Source: Frigoribacterium sp. CFBP 13712 | GTDB taxonomy: Bacteria; Actinomycetota; Actinomycetes; Actinomycetales; Microbacteriaceae | Direction of reading: 5' to 3' | Length of the DNA: 64,000 nt | NCBI RefSeq assembly: GCF_014842255.1 | Contig: NZ_JACYVH010000003.1 | Location: forward strand, 267,223 to 331,222 | In this document: positions 40,642 to 48,713 of the stretch, in pieces | How positions within the stretch are numbered: position 1 is the stretch's first letter | Layout of the letters: each line of letters opens with the position of its first letter | Notes under the pieces: generated by a model | Told to the model about the DNA's origin: nothing | Database searches by the model: none | What the model saw: the letters and a program-made list of their open reading frames with translations, nothing else | Translations under genes and position numbers: made by a program

Positions 40642-41340
40642 CTACGTGTCGAGACGGTCGAGGGCCGACCGGACGAGGGAGCGGCGGACGACGTCCAGCT
40701 GCTCGGCGAGCTCGCGCGACAGCTCGGCCACGCGGGCTCGACCCGCGGCGTCGCGACGCCGGGCCACCGAGGCGACGGCCGACTCGATCAGATCGAGCTC
40801 GCGTTCTGCGGCGACCCGGACGGTGCGGAGGTGCCGGGGCTCGATACCGGTCTTCCGCAGCTCGACGAGGGCGGCGAGGACGGTCACGGACTCGTCGCCG
40901 TGGTGCTCGACGGCAGGGATCAGCGACGCGGCGACCGCGTCGTCGAGGAGCGCAGGGGTCGCCCCGGTGCGGGCGATGAGCTCGTCTCGCGAGAGTCGCC
41001 GAGGGGACGTGACCAGCGACACGCCGCCGGCCCCCGGGGGCAGTGCGGTAGGACGACCGGCGTCGAGGTCGGCCAGGTGCTGCCGGATGACTTTGAGCGG
41101 GAGGTAGTGGTCGCGCTGGAGGCCGAGGATGAAGCGGAGACGCTCGACATCGGCGGGTGAGAACTTGCGGTAGCCGGATGGGGTCCGCACCGGGGTGACG
41201 AGCTCTCGCTCTTCGAGGAATCGCAGCTTGCTGTTGCTGAGATCGGGGAACTCCGGCTTGAGTCGCGACAGCACCTGCCCGATGGTGAGGAGATCCGTCT
41301 GCCCGGTCTGCGGCGACCGAGCGGCGGCGGGTCGGGGCAC
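40642..41340 (-). CDS. ftsR: MerR family regulator, FtsR/Rv1828-like
   Basis: This 232-residue MerR-type regulator resembles Rv1828 and Corynebacterium glutamicum FtsR, which activates ftsZ. The N-terminal winged HTH spans about residues 17-90 (LLTIGQVLSRLKPEF, LRFLEERELVTPVRTPSGYRKFSPADVERL). The C-terminal part (about 100-232) is helical without effector-binding Cys. The GTG start shares one base with the FHA stop (TAGTG), so it is cotranslated with the FHA gene. The FtsR assignment comes from family resemblance and neighbourhood; regulation of ftsZ here is inferred. Confidence 0.85.
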   Translation of the reverse strand: MPRPAAARSPQTGQTDLLTIGQVLSRLKPEFPDLSNSKLRFLEERELVTPVRTPSGYRKFSPADVERLRFILGLQRDHYLPLKVIRQHLADLDAGRPTALPPGAGGVSLVTSPRRLSRDELIARTGATPALLDDAVAASLIPAVEHHGDESVTVLAALVELRKTGIEPRHLRTVRVAAERELDLIESAVASVARRRDAAGRARVAELSRELAEQLDVVRRSLVRSALDRLDT

Positions 41341-41828
41341 TACTGGATCGCCAGGTGCGCCAGGTCGACGCGCGATGCGTAGAACGTCAGACGGAACTTG
41401 CCGACCTGCACCTCGGCACCGTCGCTCAGCAGGGCCTCGTCGATGCGGACGCCGTCGAAGTAGGTGCCGTTCAGCGAACCGAGGTCCACGACGCTGAAGG
41501 AGGTGCCCTGGCGACGGAACTCGGCGTGCTTCCGACTGACCGTGACGTCGTCGAGGAAGATGCCGGCATCGGGGTGGCGACCGGCCACGGTGACATCCGA
41601 GTCGAGGAGGAAGCGCGCGCCGATGTTCGGGCCGCGACGGACGACCAGCAGCGCCGAGCCGGACGGGAGCGCCGCGACGGCATCGCGCTCGTCGGTCGAG
41701 ACGCCACCCTCGAGGGCCGCCAGCTGCGCCTGGAACTCCTCGTTGAAACTCAGGGTGGTGTCGACCTCGCGATGGGCGCCCTGAGCACCGGGGTGCTCGC
41801 CGGGTACCTGATTGGCGTGCTCTGCCAT
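41340..41828 (-). CDS. FHA domain protein of the GarA/OdhI type
   Basis: This 162-residue protein carries a phosphorylatable N-terminal Thr pair (EVDTTLSF, Thr24-Thr25) and an FHA domain (about 58-145) with Arg84 in GRHP, Ser98 in TVSRKH and Asn120 in LGSLNGTY, the phosphothreonine-binding residues. GarA/OdhI proteins inhibit 2-oxoglutarate dehydrogenase when unphosphorylated, and are controlled by Ser/Thr kinases. ATG 41828 has AAGGAGG 6-7 nt upstream. A TACGCT -10 candidate lies at 41851-41856. It leads a two-gene unit with ftsR. Confidence 0.92.
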   Translation of the reverse strand: MAEHANQVPGEHPGAQGAHREVDTTLSFNEEFQAQLAALEGGVSTDERDAVAALPSGSALLVVRRGPNIGARFLLDSDVTVAGRHPDAGIFLDDVTVSRKHAEFRRQGTSFSVVDLGSLNGTYFDGVRIDEALLSDGAEVQVGKFRLTFYASRVDLAHLAIQ

Positions 41829-42059
41829 CGTGGACCTCCTTCGGCCTCCCAGCGTATCGGAAGTCGGGACCTCGTCCGCAACGTCGGAGGCGGAACGGCT
41901 CTCGCGGAGGACGGCGTCATCCCGGAGACGGACCGGCCCGCGCCTCCTGGGCTGGTCCTCACGGAACTCCCCACGGCCTCCGAGGTGGGTCATAGGGATT
42001 CCATGGGAACGGGAGCTTCTCTTGTCTCACCGCACCACCACCGCACCTGGAGGCACCCC

Positions 42060-43553
42060 ATGAACGACCAAGCGAGCGACACGACCGACGGAACCGACGG
42101 CGCACCCGGACGCCCCACCGACGACGCGACGACGACGCCGACGCCGACAGCCCCGGCGGACGCCCGCCCGCTGCCCCACGTCACCGGCTCGTCGGACGCA
42201 CGCTACGTGAACGCGCCGTCGTCGACGGGCGCGCACGACACGGCCCACCAGTCGTACGACGCGAGCTCGGCCGCGGGCCCGACCACCGCCTCCGGCACGG
42301 AGTCGGTCCCCGTCGCGTTCGCACGCCCTCGGGAGACCCGCCGCCCGAAGCGCTGGATGCTGCTGACCGGCGCGGCCGCGGCCCTCGTGCTCGGCGCCGG
42401 CGGGGCGGGAGGCGCGGCCTACGCCATCGGGCACACCGCCGGCATCGCGGCGGCCCAGGCGGCGTCGCAGCAGCAGTCGATCGAGCTCGCCCCGCAGTAC
42501 ACGTCGCCCGAGGGCGGGACGGGCACGTCCCCGTTCGGAGACGGCCGGGGCAGCGGCGGGACGCAGGGCGGCACCGGCGACGGAGCGCAGGGCGGCACGC
42601 AGGGCTCCTCGGGCGGCGCCGAGTCGAGCGCCACCGCAGCCACGTCGGACGAGACGGCCGGCGTGGTGACGATCGTCTCCACCCTGAACTACGACGACTC
42701 GTACAAGTCGGCGGGCACCGGCATGATCCTCGACGCCGACGGGCTCATCCTGACGAACAACCACGTCGTGCAGGGCGCCACGAGCATCGAGGTGACCGAC
42801 GAGACGACCGGGCGCTCGTACACCGCCGACGTCGTGGGGACCGACGCCACGAACGACGTCGCCGTGTTGCAGCTGCAGGACGCCTCGGGGCTCACCCCCG
42901 TGTCGTTCGGCGACTCCGACTCCGTGTCGGTCGACGACGCCGTGCACTCCACGGGCAACGCCGAGGGCACGGGCGACCTCGTGACCGCGGAGGGCAGCGT
43001 GCTCGCCACCGACCAGTCGATCCAGGTGCAGAGCGAGACGGGCACCGGTGGCGAGTCGCTCTCGGGCCTGATCGAGATCCAGTCCGACGTCGTGTCCGGC
43101 GACTCCGGCGGGCCGCTGCGCGATGCTGACGGCGACGTCGTCGGGATCGTGACGGCCGCCTCCTCGGGCACCACCCCGATCACGGGCTACGCCATCCCGA
43201 TCGACGACGCGCTGAGCATCGCCAAGCAGATCGTCGCCGGGAACGGCAGCGACACGATCCGGATCGGGCTGCCGCCGTTCCTCGGAGCTCAGATCTCGCA
43301 GACCGCGACGGGTGCCGCCACGACCGGTGTGCCCATCGCCGGAACCGTCGCGGGCAGCGCCGCGGAGTCGGCGGGCCTCGTCGCCGGCGACACGATCACC
43401 GCGCTCGACGGCACCCCCGTCGCCGACGCGTCGGCTCTCACCGCGGCCGTGCAGGCCCACGAGTCGGGCGACAGCGTCTCGCTCGCCTGGACCGACGCCG
43501 CCGGCGCCTCGCACACCGCCACGGTCACCCTCGGCGACGGCCCCGCCGCCTGA
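42060..43553 (+). CDS. HtrA/DegP-like membrane-anchored serine protease with PDZ domain
   Basis: This 497-residue protein has a disordered cytoplasmic N terminus (about 97 residues), one membrane helix (about 98-122), a Gly/Ser/Thr-rich linker (about 145-198), a trypsin-like domain with His235 (TNNHVV), Asp266 (TNDVAVL) and Ser349 (SGDSGGPL), and a C-terminal PDZ domain (about 405-495). It acts outside the membrane in envelope protein quality control or signalling. GGAGG lies 7 nt before ATG 42060. It is divergent from the FHA gene across 231 bp. Confidence 0.93.
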   Translation: MNDQASDTTDGTDGAPGRPTDDATTTPTPTAPADARPLPHVTGSSDARYVNAPSSTGAHDTAHQSYDASSAAGPTTASGTESVPVAFARPRETRRPKRWMLLTGAAAALVLGAGGAGGAAYAIGHTAGIAAAQAASQQQSIELAPQYTSPEGGTGTSPFGDGRGSGGTQGGTGDGAQGGTQGSSGGAESSATAATSDETAGVVTIVSTLNYDDSYKSAGTGMILDADGLILTNNHVVQGATSIEVTDETTGRSYTADVVGTDATNDVAVLQLQDASGLTPVSFGDSDSVSVDDAVHSTGNAEGTGDLVTAEGSVLATDQSIQVQSETGTGGESLSGLIEIQSDVVSGDSGGPLRDADGDVVGIVTAASSGTTPITGYAIPIDDALSIAKQIVAGNGSDTIRIGLPPFLGAQISQTATGAATTGVPIAGTVAGSAAESAGLVAGDTITALDGTPVADASALTAAVQAHESGDSVSLAWTDAAGASHTATVTLGDGPAA

Positions 43554-43611
43554 GCCGCAGCACCATCGACGAGCCCGTCACCGCCCTCATGGCGGCGGCG
43601 GGCTCTCGGCG

Positions 43612-44523
43612 TCAGTCGCGGGCGAGAGCGTCGAGGAGGCGCCTCGGACCCACGACGCTCGCCCCGAGGCGCTCGACGCGACCGGCCAGCTCGCGGTCGG
43701 CCGTGACCACGACGACCCGCGCCTCCGGAGACCGCTGCGTCAGCTGCTCGACGTGGGCGACGATGGCCCCGTCGCCGTCGCCGGGGGCGCGCAGGACGTC
43801 GATCGCGGCGTCCGACGACTCGGCGGCCCGGGCCTCGCCCTCGAGCACCACGGTCGTCTCGGGCCACCACGAGGTCGGCGCACCGGGCCCCTGAGGCGAC
43901 TCGTCGAGCACCAGCGACGCCGGCAGACCGACGGTCTGCGCCGCAGCCAGGCCGCCGAGGAGGCGCGTGGCCGCTCCCGCACGATCGCGCCACCACCCGT
44001 CGGGTCGCGAGCCGACGACGTTCGCCGCGTCGACGACCAGGCGCACGTCGAGATCGAGATAGCCCGCGAGCCCCGGCCAGGACGTCGCGAAGCCGGGGTG
44101 CAGCGGCAGGCCGTCGATCTCGGCGCGGGGCACCCACCGGAGCTCGAGGCTCTCGGCGTCGGCCACGACGGCGTCGAAGGGAGTCACCACGCGGGCGACG
44201 ATGGTGGAGTACGACCAGAAGCCGAGATCGAGCGCCGAGGCGAAGAGCAGCCGCAGGGACTCCCCCGGGACGGCGGCCTCCTCGCCGCTCTCGCGGAGCG
44301 CGCCCTCGACCGCGGACTCGTCGAACTGGCGGGCGCCGCCGGGCAGGCCCCAGGTGCCGCCGCAGTGGCTCCACTCGGCACGATGCTGCAGCAGGACGCG
44401 GTCGTCGGCGTCGATGGCGAGCAGACCCGCAGCCCCCGCTCGGCCCCAGAATCGTCGGCCGTCAGGGCTCTCGACCCAGCCGTCGGCCGGTCCGTGGATG
44501 GTCACGGGTCGAGCTTGCCACAT
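43612..44523 (-). CDS. Nudix hydrolase fused to a NYN/PIN-like domain
   Basis: The N-terminal half (about residues 25-145) is a Nudix domain with box GGARQFDESAVEGALRESGEEAA, matching Gx5Ex7REUxEE, though the final Gly of the box is Ala. It would hydrolyse a nucleoside diphosphate derivative. The C-terminal half (about 160-303) begins with LVVDAANVVGSRPDGWWRDRAG, typical of NYN/PIN nuclease folds, and includes VVVVTADRELAGRV. ATG 44523 gives 303 residues; a GTG at 44505 is equally possible. It is followed by nothing on its strand until htrA's convergent end. Substrates are unknown. Confidence 0.85.
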   Translation of the reverse strand: MWQARPVTIHGPADGWVESPDGRRFWGRAGAAGLLAIDADDRVLLQHRAEWSHCGGTWGLPGGARQFDESAVEGALRESGEEAAVPGESLRLLFASALDLGFWSYSTIVARVVTPFDAVVADAESLELRWVPRAEIDGLPLHPGFATSWPGLAGYLDLDVRLVVDAANVVGSRPDGWWRDRAGAATRLLGGLAAAQTVGLPASLVLDESPQGPGAPTSWWPETTVVLEGEARAAESSDAAIDVLRAPGDGDGAIVAHVEQLTQRSPEARVVVVTADRELAGRVERLGASVVGPRRLLDALARD

Positions 44524-44535
44524 GCGCGCACGGCG

Positions 44536-45480
44536 TCAGACGAAACGGACGGTCTGCTGCAGACGATCACGGATCTCGAAGACGTCGGAGATCGTCGTGC
44601 GGTCGGACAGGTCGGGCCCGTGCCTCAGCACCTGCGGCAGCAGCGAGCGGCGGAGCACGAACGTGCCCCCGCGGCGACCCCGACCGGCTGGCTCGAGCGC
44701 GGCGGCGAAGTCGTCGTCGGGCACGACGATCAGCTGATGCGTGAACGAGACCCGGGTGTCGCGGCGCACGGCCCGAGCCTGACGCGTGAGGTCTCGGACG
44801 GGATGCTCGTGCTCGGGGATGCCCGCGCCGACCAGCTCGCCCTTCGTCAGCGAGACCTCGCTGCCCCAGTCGGACGACTGGATCGCGAACAGACCCGCGG
44901 GCCCGAGCACGATGTGGTCGAGCTTGCCCTCGGCGCCGGCGTCGACGTCGCTCCAGATCGTGAAGGCGATGCCGAGGTCGGTGACCGTGGCCACCGTGGC
45001 CTCTTCCGCCAGGGCGTCGGCGAGCACGTGCCGGATCTCAGGAGGCGCGGTGCGGACGAGTCGCTCGTCGTACGGATCGTCGAGGGGGACGCCCCGACCG
45101 ACCCACTCGCGCATGAGGCCGAGATACCGCTCGCGGTTGGCGCCGCCCGGATGCCCGTGGACGCGAGCCCGGGGCTTCGAGTCGGTGCGCGCGGTCTCCC
45201 GCGACGGCGGCGCCCAGCCGGGGGCGGTGCCCGCCGTGCGGGCGGAGGAGGCCGACGGGGAGGACGACGGTCGCCGACGGTCGTAGGCGGCCCTGGCCTC
45301 GGGGGTGCCGATCTGCTCCCACGCGAGCTGGAGGGATCGGAAGGCCGAGGCGCTGCCGCCGAGGTCGGGGTGGGTCTCGCGGGCGAGACGCCGGTAGGCG
45401 CGACGCAGGTCGTCGTCGGAGGCGGCGGCCGGGACGCCGAGCACCTCGTACGGGGTCGAGGAGGCGGGGCTGGGCGTCAC
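44536..45480 (-). CDS. J-domain protein with C-terminal nuclease-related (NERD-like) domain
   Basis: This 314-residue protein begins with a J-domain (about residues 9-68) containing the HPD motif (ETHPDLGG), the signal for stimulating DnaK. A low-complexity linker (about 70-115) leads to a C-terminal domain (about 135-300) with KLDHIVLGPAGLFAIQSSDWGSEVSL, which looks like a nuclease-related NERD fold (the D-x-V-V/L-G-P-x-G-L/V-F pattern). No G-rich or zinc DnaJ region exists, so it is not canonical DnaJ. The GTG 45480 has TATCCT 7 nt upstream, so its mRNA is probably leaderless. Confidence 0.8.
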   Translation of the reverse strand: MTPSPASSTPYEVLGVPAAASDDDLRRAYRRLARETHPDLGGSASAFRSLQLAWEQIGTPEARAAYDRRRPSSSPSASSARTAGTAPGWAPPSRETARTDSKPRARVHGHPGGANRERYLGLMREWVGRGVPLDDPYDERLVRTAPPEIRHVLADALAEEATVATVTDLGIAFTIWSDVDAGAEGKLDHIVLGPAGLFAIQSSDWGSEVSLTKGELVGAGIPEHEHPVRDLTRQARAVRRDTRVSFTHQLIVVPDDDFAAALEPAGRGRRGGTFVLRRSLLPQVLRHGPDLSDRTTISDVFEIRDRLQQTVRFV

Positions 45481-45487
45481 GACGACG

Positions 45488-45493
45488 AGGATA
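45488..45493 (-). promoter_or_regulatory. -10 box for leaderless J-domain gene mRNA
   Basis: TATCCT on the minus strand lies 7 nt before the GTG at 45480. Confidence 0.55.
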
Positions 45494-45526
45494 CCGGGGG
45501 GCGGCTGAACGAGTCGATGCGGGTGG

Positions 45527-45946
45527 TCAGCGGGTCGCCGGACCCGTCGACCGGCCCCCGCGAGCGGCCCGAGCGGCACGCCACGCGCGCCACCGCAGGA
45601 GGAGACGGTGCGCGAGGCGACGCAGCGCGAGCGAGATGCGGTGCGCGAGCGGGAACTCGGTGCCGAGGATGGCGACGCCGACGAACACGATCAGCCAGCC
45701 CGGACCGGGCAGCGGCACGAGGACGAGACCGAGCACGACGACGAACAGCCCGACCAGGGCCACCCCGACCTTGTACAGCCAGCGGAGCCGGGGGAACGCA
45801 TCGAGACGCGCCCGCTGCCGGCGGTAGGAGGCGCGGAACCGGCCGCCCCCGCCCGACGAGCCGGAGCCCGATCCGTCGGACCCCGAGGAGGTCGCGCGGA
45901 CCATCGGCGTCGAGTGGCGCGGGTCGCCCGAGGCGTCGGAGATCAT
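45527..45946 (-). CDS. PGPGW-motif small membrane protein (TIGR02611-like)
   Basis: This protein of about 139 residues has a Ser/Gly-rich N terminus, then two hydrophobic segments (about residues 57-78 and 84-100) around LVPLPGPGWLIVFVGVAIL, the PGPGW signature of a small actinobacterial membrane family with unknown role. An Arg-rich tail follows. I prefer ATG 45946, which has TATGGT 6 nt upstream (leaderless), over the in-frame codon at 45997. Confidence 0.85.
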   Translation of the reverse strand: MISDASGDPRHSTPMVRATSSGSDGSGSGSSGGGGRFRASYRRQRARLDAFPRLRWLYKVGVALVGLFVVVLGLVLVPLPGPGWLIVFVGVAILGTEFPLAHRISLALRRLAHRLLLRWRAWRAARAARGGRSTGPATR

Positions 45947-45952
45947 GTCGAG

Positions 45953-45958
45953 ACCATA
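45953..45958 (-). promoter_or_regulatory. -10 box for leaderless PGPGW gene mRNA
   Basis: TATGGT on the minus strand lies 6 nt before the ATG at 45946 and supports that start. Confidence 0.55.
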
Positions 45959-46133
45959 CGGCGCGGCCCTGGCAGAGACCGCCGCGCCGACTGCCAAGCG
46001 GCTGAGTGGCGTGCCGTCGGGCGGTGGGAGGCGTAGTCAGGACGGATGCACGACATGCACCCCGCACGGACGGGGTGCGTCCCCGGGCACCGCGCGTCGT
46101 CGGAGGACGCCGCGTGGTGAGAAGGAGAGACCC

Positions 46134-46997
46134 ATGAGAACGAGAACCATCGGAGACGTGACGGTCAGCGCCGTCGGACTGGGCGCCATGCCCCTGTCGA
46201 TCGAAGGGCGCCCCGACGAGCGTCAGGCCGTGGCCACCATCCACGCCGCGCTCGAGCAGGGCATCACCCTGATCGACACCGCCGATGCGTACCACCAGGC
46301 GGGCGCGCACGAGGTCGGTCACAACGAGGAGCTGATCGCGCGGGCGCTGGCAGGGTTCCACGGCGACACGTCGGACGTGCTCGTCGCCACCAAGGGCGGT
46401 CACCTGCGACCGACGGAGGGCGCCTGGGCGCAGAACGGCGACCCGGCCTACCTGAAGGAGGCGGCCAAGGCCTCCGCGAAACGCCTCGGTGTGGACGCCA
46501 TCGGGCTGTATCAGTTCCACCGCCCCGACCCGGCCGTCCCGTACGCGGATTCGATCGGCGCGCTCGCCGAGCTGCTGGACGAGGGCGTCATCCGGATGGC
46601 GGGCATCTCGAACGCCACGGTCGAGCAGATCCGCGAGGCGAACACGGTGCTCGACAACCGCCTCGTCTCGGTGCAGAACCAGTACTCGCCGGCCTTCCGG
46701 TCGAGCGAGGTCGAGCTGGCCCTCTGCGACGAGCTCGGCATCGCGTTCCTGCCCTGGAGCCCGCTCGGCGGCATCACCGACGCCGCGGAGCTCGGCGCGA
46801 AGCACTCCGTCTTCGCCGAGATCGCCAACGCGCGCCGCGTGACCCCGCAGGTGCTGACGCTCGCCTGGGAGCTGGCGAAGTCGGAGCTCGTCATCCCCAT
46901 CCCCGGCGCGCGCCGACCGCAGACGATCATGAACTCCGCGACGGCCCCGACGATCAAGCTGTCCGCCGACGAGATCCAGCGTCTCGACGCGGCCTGA
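46134..46997 (+). CDS. Aldo/keto reductase
   Basis: This 287-residue NADPH-dependent oxidoreductase has the AKR barrel. The catalytic tetrad appears in [10 protein letters not shown] (Asp and Tyr), ATKGGHLRP (Lys) and YQFHRPDP (His). [14 protein letters not shown] and QNQYSPAFR follow, and [15 protein letters not shown] is the NADPH phosphate site. AAGGAG lies 7 nt before ATG 46134. The natural substrate is unknown. It is transcribed away from the PGPGW gene. Confidence 0.93.
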   Translation: MRTRTIGDVTVSAVGLGAMPLSIEGRPDERQAVATIHAALEQGITLIDTADAYHQAGAHEVGHNEELIARALAGFHGDTSDVLVATKGGHLRPTEGAWAQNGDPAYLKEAAKASAKRLGVDAIGLYQFHRPDPAVPYADSIGALAELLDEGVIRMAGISNATVEQIREANTVLDNRLVSVQNQYSPAFRSSEVELALCDELGIAFLPWSPLGGITDAAELGAKHSVFAEIANARRVTPQVLTLAWELAKSELVIPIPGARRPQTIMNSATAPTIKLSADEIQRLDAA

Positions 46998-47112
46998 TGC
47001 CCCGGAGACCGGCGCCGGCATCCCGCCGGCGCCGGTCTCGACGCACCGCGGACACGACGACCGCCACGAAACGACCAGACCAGAACCGACCCGACCCGAC
47101 CCGAGGAGCACC

Positions 47113-47664
47113 ATGACCGAGTCCCACTTCGACCGCCCGTACGACATCATCGCCGAGGTGCCGTCGTTCGACCTCACGAGCACCGACGTCCACGACGGCG
47201 GTGAGCTCGGCCGGGCCCAGGTCAGCGGCCTCATGGGCCCCGGGGGCGACGACGCCAGCCCGCAGCTGAGCTGGAGCGGCGCCCCCGAGGGCACGAAGAG
47301 CTACGCCGTGACGGTCTACGACCCCTACGCCCCGACCGGATCGGGTTTCTGGCACTGGGCCGTCGCGGACCTCCCCGTGGGCACCACCTCGCTCCCCTCG
47401 GGCGCGGGCGACGACGAGGGGTCCGGTCTGCCCGACGGTGCCATCCAGCTGAGGAACGACGCCGGCATGGCCCGCTTCGTCGGCGCCGCGCCGCCCGCCG
47501 GGCACGGACCGCACACCTACTTCGTGGCGGTGCACGCCCTCGACGTCGAGACGTTGGGGATCGACGGCTCGGCCAGCCCCGCCTACCTGGGCTTCAACCT
47601 GCACTTCCACACCCTGGGGCGGGCCGTCATCAGCGCGACGTTCGAGGTTCCGGCCGGGTCGTGA
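47113..47664 (+). CDS. YbhB/YbcL family (PEBP-like) protein
   Basis: This 183-residue protein is a bacterial phosphatidylethanolamine-binding-protein homolog. [35 protein letters not shown] (with the D-P-x-A-P and H-W ligand-site residues) is the family core, then [11 protein letters not shown]. Its role in bacteria is poorly defined. GAGGAG lies 4 nt upstream of the ATG. Its last 35 bases overlap the 3' end of the convergent gene at 47630-48121. Confidence 0.92.
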   Translation: MTESHFDRPYDIIAEVPSFDLTSTDVHDGGELGRAQVSGLMGPGGDDASPQLSWSGAPEGTKSYAVTVYDPYAPTGSGFWHWAVADLPVGTTSLPSGAGDDEGSGLPDGAIQLRNDAGMARFVGAAPPAGHGPHTYFVAVHALDVETLGIDGSASPAYLGFNLHFHTLGRAVISATFEVPAGS

Positions 47665-48121
47665 ACTCGAGACCCGAGTCGACCAGGGCGAAGTAGCCCT
47701 CGGGCGTCCGGTGCCAGAGGGCCCGGAGCGCCAGAGGGCCGCCGGTCATCCGGTCGAGGAGACCCAGCGCCCAGGTCTCGACGCCGAGCCGGTCGGTGAT
47801 GTCGTCGTCCGGCGTCTGCCAGACCAGCACCACTTGGCGGGCCCGGACGCGGAGCCCCTGGTGCCGCAGCATGTCGACGAACTGGTCGAGTTCGGCCGCC
47901 CGCGGCAGGCGCGGGGCGTTGTGCAGGCGACCGGCCGGCGAGAGCTGTTCGCCGGCCTCGCCGAGGAACACGACGTGCACGACCTCGCGGTCGCAGGCCT
48001 CGGCGCAGAGCTCGGCGGCGTACGCGTCGGCCGTGTCGGGATCGGCGTCGGGGGCGAGGGCGGGTAGCCGCAGGTACTCGGGGTCGGGGTCGAGGGGGAT
48101 CTCGGGGCCGCGGACTCGCAC
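47630..48121 (-). CDS. Conserved hypothetical protein with CxExC motif (paralog 2)
   Basis: This 163-residue protein is not recognised. It resembles the upstream neighbour (48125-48544): both have an acidic N terminus, a C-x-E-x-C-D motif (here Cys39 and Cys43 in LCAEACD), a run of predicted beta strands, [11 protein letters not shown], a conserved Trp and an RTP near the C terminus. No signal peptide or membrane helix is seen. The GTG start at 48121 lies 3 bases after the neighbour's stop and lacks a clear ribosome site, so translation is probably coupled. Confidence 0.78.
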   Translation of the reverse strand: MRVRGPEIPLDPDPEYLRLPALAPDADPDTADAYAAELCAEACDREVVHVVFLGEAGEQLSPAGRLHNAPRLPRAAELDQFVDMLRHQGLRVRARQVVLVWQTPDDDITDRLGVETWALGLLDRMTGGPLALRALWHRTPEGYFALVDSGLEFTTRPEPRTSR

Positions 48122-48124
48122 CTC

Positions 48125-48544
48125 TCAGCCCGCCAGGACGAGTCGTGACACGTCGGTCGGAGTCCGCCGCATCGGTGGATGGATCGTCAGGCCGCCGGGA
48201 TCGACGCAGGAGAGGATCGCCTGGGCCCAGCGCTGGTCGTCGAACGAGGCCGAGAGAGACTCGTCGTCGTTCTGCCAGACCAGCAGGACCGAGGCGGCCT
48301 CGACCCACCCGGCGACCTCGACGATGCGTGTGGCGTAGAGCTCCGCCTCGCCGCGGGTCGGCACGGCCGGGCATCCGCTGACGGCGATCGGCGGCGCGAG
48401 AGGGACGCCGTCGTCGTCGAGGTACATCCAGAGGATCGCGCGCATGTCGCACGGCTCGAGGCAGAAGTCGTCGACGAAGTCGGCCAGCTCTTCGTCGGTG
48501 GGCAGAGGGGCGAGGGTGGGTGGATACGTCTCGAGAGCTGTCAT
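48125..48544 (-). CDS. Conserved hypothetical protein with CxExC motif (paralog 1)
   Basis: This 139-residue acidic protein is the first of a tandem paralog pair. It has FCLEPCD (Cys28, Cys32), MYLDDDGVPLAPPI, VLLVWQNDDESL, WAQAIL and RRTPTDV. A further Cys lies in VSGCPAVPT. The Cys pair could bind metal or form a disulfide, but this is not shown. It is leaderless or weakly initiated: no good ribosome site precedes ATG 48544. The function is unknown. Confidence 0.78.
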   Translation of the reverse strand: MTALETYPPTLAPLPTDEELADFVDDFCLEPCDMRAILWMYLDDDGVPLAPPIAVSGCPAVPTRGEAELYATRIVEVAGWVEAASVLLVWQNDDESLSASFDDQRWAQAILSCVDPGGLTIHPPMRRTPTDVSRLVLAG

Positions 48545-48701
48545 GGGAACGAGGATGCCCAGCACGGAGACCGCGTCGAGGCGGGCGACGGGGCGGTTGT
48601 GGAGAGGGTCGACGTCGACCGGATGGGGAGGGGAGGACACGGGCCGGGCTGTGGAGGACGCGGGAGGACGGCATGACCGGACCCGCGCCTCCTCGGCTCG
48701 G

Positions 48702-48707
48702 TACTCT
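48702..48707 (+). promoter_or_regulatory. -10 box for leaderless EI24 gene mRNA
   Basis: TACTCT lies 6 nt before the GTG at 48714. A copy of the ACCCGCGCCTCCTCGGCTCGG sequence sits immediately upstream (48681-48701). Confidence 0.55.
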
Positions 48708-48713
48708 CTCGGG

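Noticed and set aside
47630-48544. Tandem small genes considered as a toxin-antitoxin pair
   Set aside because: The two proteins are paralogs of similar size and acidity, with no toxin fold or DNA-binding antitoxin features.
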